This document shows, piece after piece, positions 62,367 through 64,000 of a stretch of 64,000 bases of DNA. The notes beneath the pieces were generated by a model that was not told the DNA's origin, did not search any database, and worked only from the letters and a program-made list of their open reading frames with translations. Every line of letters begins with the position of its first letter. Position 1 is the stretch's first letter. This stretch comes from Pseudobutyrivibrio xylanivorans. Its GTDB lineage: Bacteria > Bacillota > Clostridia > Lachnospirales > Lachnospiraceae. Made by a program: the position numbers and the translations under genes. The stretch covers positions 186,001 to 250,000 of the forward strand of contig NZ_VTVE01000003.1 of assembly GCF_010906925.1 (NCBI RefSeq), read 5' to 3'.

Positions 62367-63560
62367 ATGGAAGATAGTAAGAAAAAAATATGTTTTGTAG
62401 TGCAACGATATGGTTTGGAAGTAAATGGTGGTGCGGAGTTACAATGCAGACTATTTGCAGAACACATGTTGGAAGCAGGTTATGAAGTCCATGTTATTAC
62501 AACAAAAGCAGTTGATTATATGACATGGAAAAATGAATATACAGAAGATACAGAAACAATAAATGGTGTAGTTGTCCATAGATTTGCTACTGAAATAGAA
62601 AGAAAGAAAAAGAAGTTCGATTTTATAAATCGTATTTTCCTGACAGGTCTTTTGCCTAAATGGGCTGAAAAATACTGGTTCAAGGCACAAGGTCCATATT
62701 CTCCTGAGTTGGTAGAATACATCAAAGAAAATAGAAACAATTATGATGCATTTATTTTTTCTACATATCTCTATTACCCTACGGTTGAAGGTATGAACTA
62801 TGTAAAAGATAAGGCAATATTTATCCCAGAGGCTCATGAAGAGCCAATGATTTACCTTAATGCTCTTAAAAAAGTATTTGAAATGCCACAAGCTTATTTC
62901 TTTAATACTGATGAAGAAAGAGTTATGGCTAATAAGCATTTTGATATTAAAAATATTCCATATGAAATAGGTGGTATTGGTATAGATAAGCTAGGCGATG
63001 TTTCGGCAGAGCGATTTAAGGAAAAATATGGATTAGATAGGTACTATCTGTATGTTGGAAGAATCGAGCAAGCTAAAAATTGTGAATTGATGTTTGAGTA
63101 TTTCAACAAATATAAAAAAGACAGTCACGATGAGGATATAAAGCTTGTTTTAATCGGCAAAGAGTGCATGGATATACCTGAGAGTGATGATATTATCAAG
63201 TTAGGTTTTGTCAGTGATGAAGACAAAAATGATGCGATGGCAGGAGCTGTTGCATTACTTATGCCATCGAAATTTGAAAGTCTTTCAATGGTAGTTTTAG
63301 AAGCAATGAGTCTAAATACGCCAGTATTGGTTAATGGCGAATGCGAGGTCTTGAGAGGTCATTGTAAAAAGAGTAAAGGCGCATTTTATTATTATAGTTA
63401 CGAAGAGTTCTTACATGAACTGAACTATATTAACCATAATACTGATGACATGAATCATATAAAGAAAAACGCTTGTGAATATGTTGAGAACAACTATAGT
63501 TGGGATGCTATAGTTAGAAAACTGTCAAAGTTGATTAATCTGACAATTAAGGAAAAATAG
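62367..63560 (+). CDS. GT4-family glycosyltransferase
   Basis: A 397-residue GT-B enzyme starting KKICFVVQRYGLEVNGGAELQCRLFAEHML, the acceptor-side GGAE loop of the family. The donor domain has YYLYVGRIEQAKNCELMFEYF and the C-terminal signature MPSKFESLSMVVLEAMSLNTPVLVN. It lies 14 nt after the previous transferase and probably acts on the same glycan. The ribosome site is weak. Donor not determined. Confidence 0.9.
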   Translation: MEDSKKKICFVVQRYGLEVNGGAELQCRLFAEHMLEAGYEVHVITTKAVDYMTWKNEYTEDTETINGVVVHRFATEIERKKKKFDFINRIFLTGLLPKWAEKYWFKAQGPYSPELVEYIKENRNNYDAFIFSTYLYYPTVEGMNYVKDKAIFIPEAHEEPMIYLNALKKVFEMPQAYFFNTDEERVMANKHFDIKNIPYEIGGIGIDKLGDVSAERFKEKYGLDRYYLYVGRIEQAKNCELMFEYFNKYKKDSHDEDIKLVLIGKECMDIPESDDIIKLGFVSDEDKNDAMAGAVALLMPSKFESLSMVVLEAMSLNTPVLVNGECEVLRGHCKKSKGAFYYYSYEEFLHELNYINHNTDDMNHIKKNACEYVENNYSWDAIVRKLSKLINLTIKEK

Positions 63561-63569
63561 GTACTAAGT

Positions 63570-63827
63570 ATGAGTAGAGAAAATGAATATCCAGAGATAT
63601 TAGAAGAGATTAAAAAAGAGGTAAAGGACGTCGATTTGTGGGTTGCTAGTTTTGATGTAATTCCTGTTAGGATGGTTCAGGTGGATGAAACTGGAGCATA
63701 TAATGCATTTTTAACAAATAAAATATCATCTCGACTTAAAGGCACATTATATTGTCATGTATTTATGAAAATGCCCAAATCTATGCAAAATTTCTTTAGA
63801 AGAATAGTTGGGAAAAATCCAAAATAA
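63570..63827 (+). CDS. Small hypothetical protein
   Basis: An 85-residue soluble protein that I do not recognise. It has an acidic N-terminal helix (YPEILEEIKKEVKDVD), a short beta-like middle (FDVIPVRMVQVD) and a basic end (FFRRIVGKNPK). AGG lies a few bases before ATG 63570. It is 9 nt after one GT4 gene and 18 nt before another, so co-expression is likely. It might be a small partner of a transferase or a detached domain; no function is claimed. Confidence 0.5.
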   Translation: MSRENEYPEILEEIKKEVKDVDLWVASFDVIPVRMVQVDETGAYNAFLTNKISSRLKGTLYCHVFMKMPKSMQNFFRRIVGKNPK

Positions 63828-63845
63828 AGAGAGGTACGAGTCTAT

Positions 63846-64000
63846 ATGAAAATATTACAGCTTTTGCCATGTTTATCCTATGGAGACGCTATAGGTAATG
63901 ATGTAATGGCATTAGATAAAACTATAAAAGAAATGGGATATGAGACTGCAATTTATGCAGATATTATCACAGATAAAATGAAAGACAAAGGCATTAGTGT
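63846..64000 (+). CDS. GT4-like glycosyltransferase, 3' end outside window
   Basis: The first 51 residues of a gene that runs off the window. It begins MKILQLLPCLSYGDAIGNDVMALDKTIKEMGYETAIYAD, a typical GT4 first strand and helix with a G-D-A-I-G-N-D loop. GAGAGG lies upstream. It continues the operon of GT4 enzymes. The donor domain is not visible, so the call rests on the N-terminus and context. Confidence 0.7.
   Translation, partial: MKILQLLPCLSYGDAIGNDVMALDKTIKEMGYETAIYADIITDKMKDKGIS

Noticed and set aside
62451-62939. Minus-strand frame of 162 codons
   Set aside because: It lies wholly inside a well-conserved GT4 gene, has no recognisable protein features and is explained by the AT-rich code on the other strand.

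Overview
Organism. The window reads as a low-GC Firmicute, most like a rumen or gut Lachnospiraceae (Butyrivibrio/Pseudobutyrivibrio type). This rests on AT-rich codon use with many AGA codons, strong AGGAGG-type ribosome sites with frequent TTG/GTG starts, an LtaS-like Gram-positive repertoire, and a secreted protein with the FDAxYY-type repeats common in that family. The species cannot be fixed from sequence alone. There are no rRNA or tRNA genes, no transposase and no CRISPR array. Nearly the whole window is one very large surface-glycan locus that runs off both ends. Layout. (1) 1-7673: a truncated HisF-like subunit, GT-B glycosyltransferases, a FemAB/GNAT-like acyltransferase, a CgeB-like protein, a GtrB-like GT2 and a capsule-type GT-B protein. 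(2) 7708-7869: a 162-nt imperfect palindrome. It leads into a CMP-sugar synthetase-like gene and an unusual aldolase fused to a second domain (7897-10168). (3) 10169-18057: a secreted small protein with its own promoter, an LtaS/OpgB-like transferase on the minus strand, a GT-C protein plus an acyltransferase-3, and a YfhO protein on the minus strand. Convergent gene pairs are separated by bidirectional terminators. (4) 18231-40841: a long plus-strand run of polytopic membrane proteins (GT-C-like, many in tandem paralogous pairs), interleaved with three MBOAT + SGNH (DltB/DltD-like) pairs and another acyltransferase-3. (5) 40875-48304: GtrB-like GT2, DUF4910 protein, AAC(3)-fold acyltransferase, acyl carrier protein, FkbH-like HAD-IIIC protein, and a second LtaS-like phosphotransferase. 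(6) 48305-49686: a gene-poor junction with a minus-strand DUF3800 gene, a fragment duplicated from a rubredoxin gene, and a nested stem structure. (7) 49687-58601: a second module of GtrB-like GT2, GT-C, Wzy-like polymerase, WbpM/CapD-like 4,6-dehydratase, SDR epimerase/reductase and GT2, ending in flavin reductase-rubredoxin and PsiE-like genes. (8) 58679-64000: a GDP-mannose pyrophosphorylase under its own promoter, then GT4 enzymes, the last cut by the window end. How it may work together. Cytoplasmic enzymes make activated sugars (GDP-Man, UDP-4-keto-6-deoxy-HexNAc derivatives, a CMP-activated acid) and assemble a backbone. Three GtrB-like enzymes load single sugars on undecaprenyl phosphate for about eleven GT-C-like proteins that would add side branches outside the membrane. 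MBOAT/SGNH, acyltransferase-3 and LtaS-like enzymes would then add acyl and phosphoglycerol groups. The most interesting possibility is a Dlt-like route in which FkbH loads a glycerate-derived group on the carrier protein for export by one of the MBOAT/SGNH pairs. No flippase, ABC exporter or initiating phosphoglycosyltransferase is visible, so those must lie outside the window.
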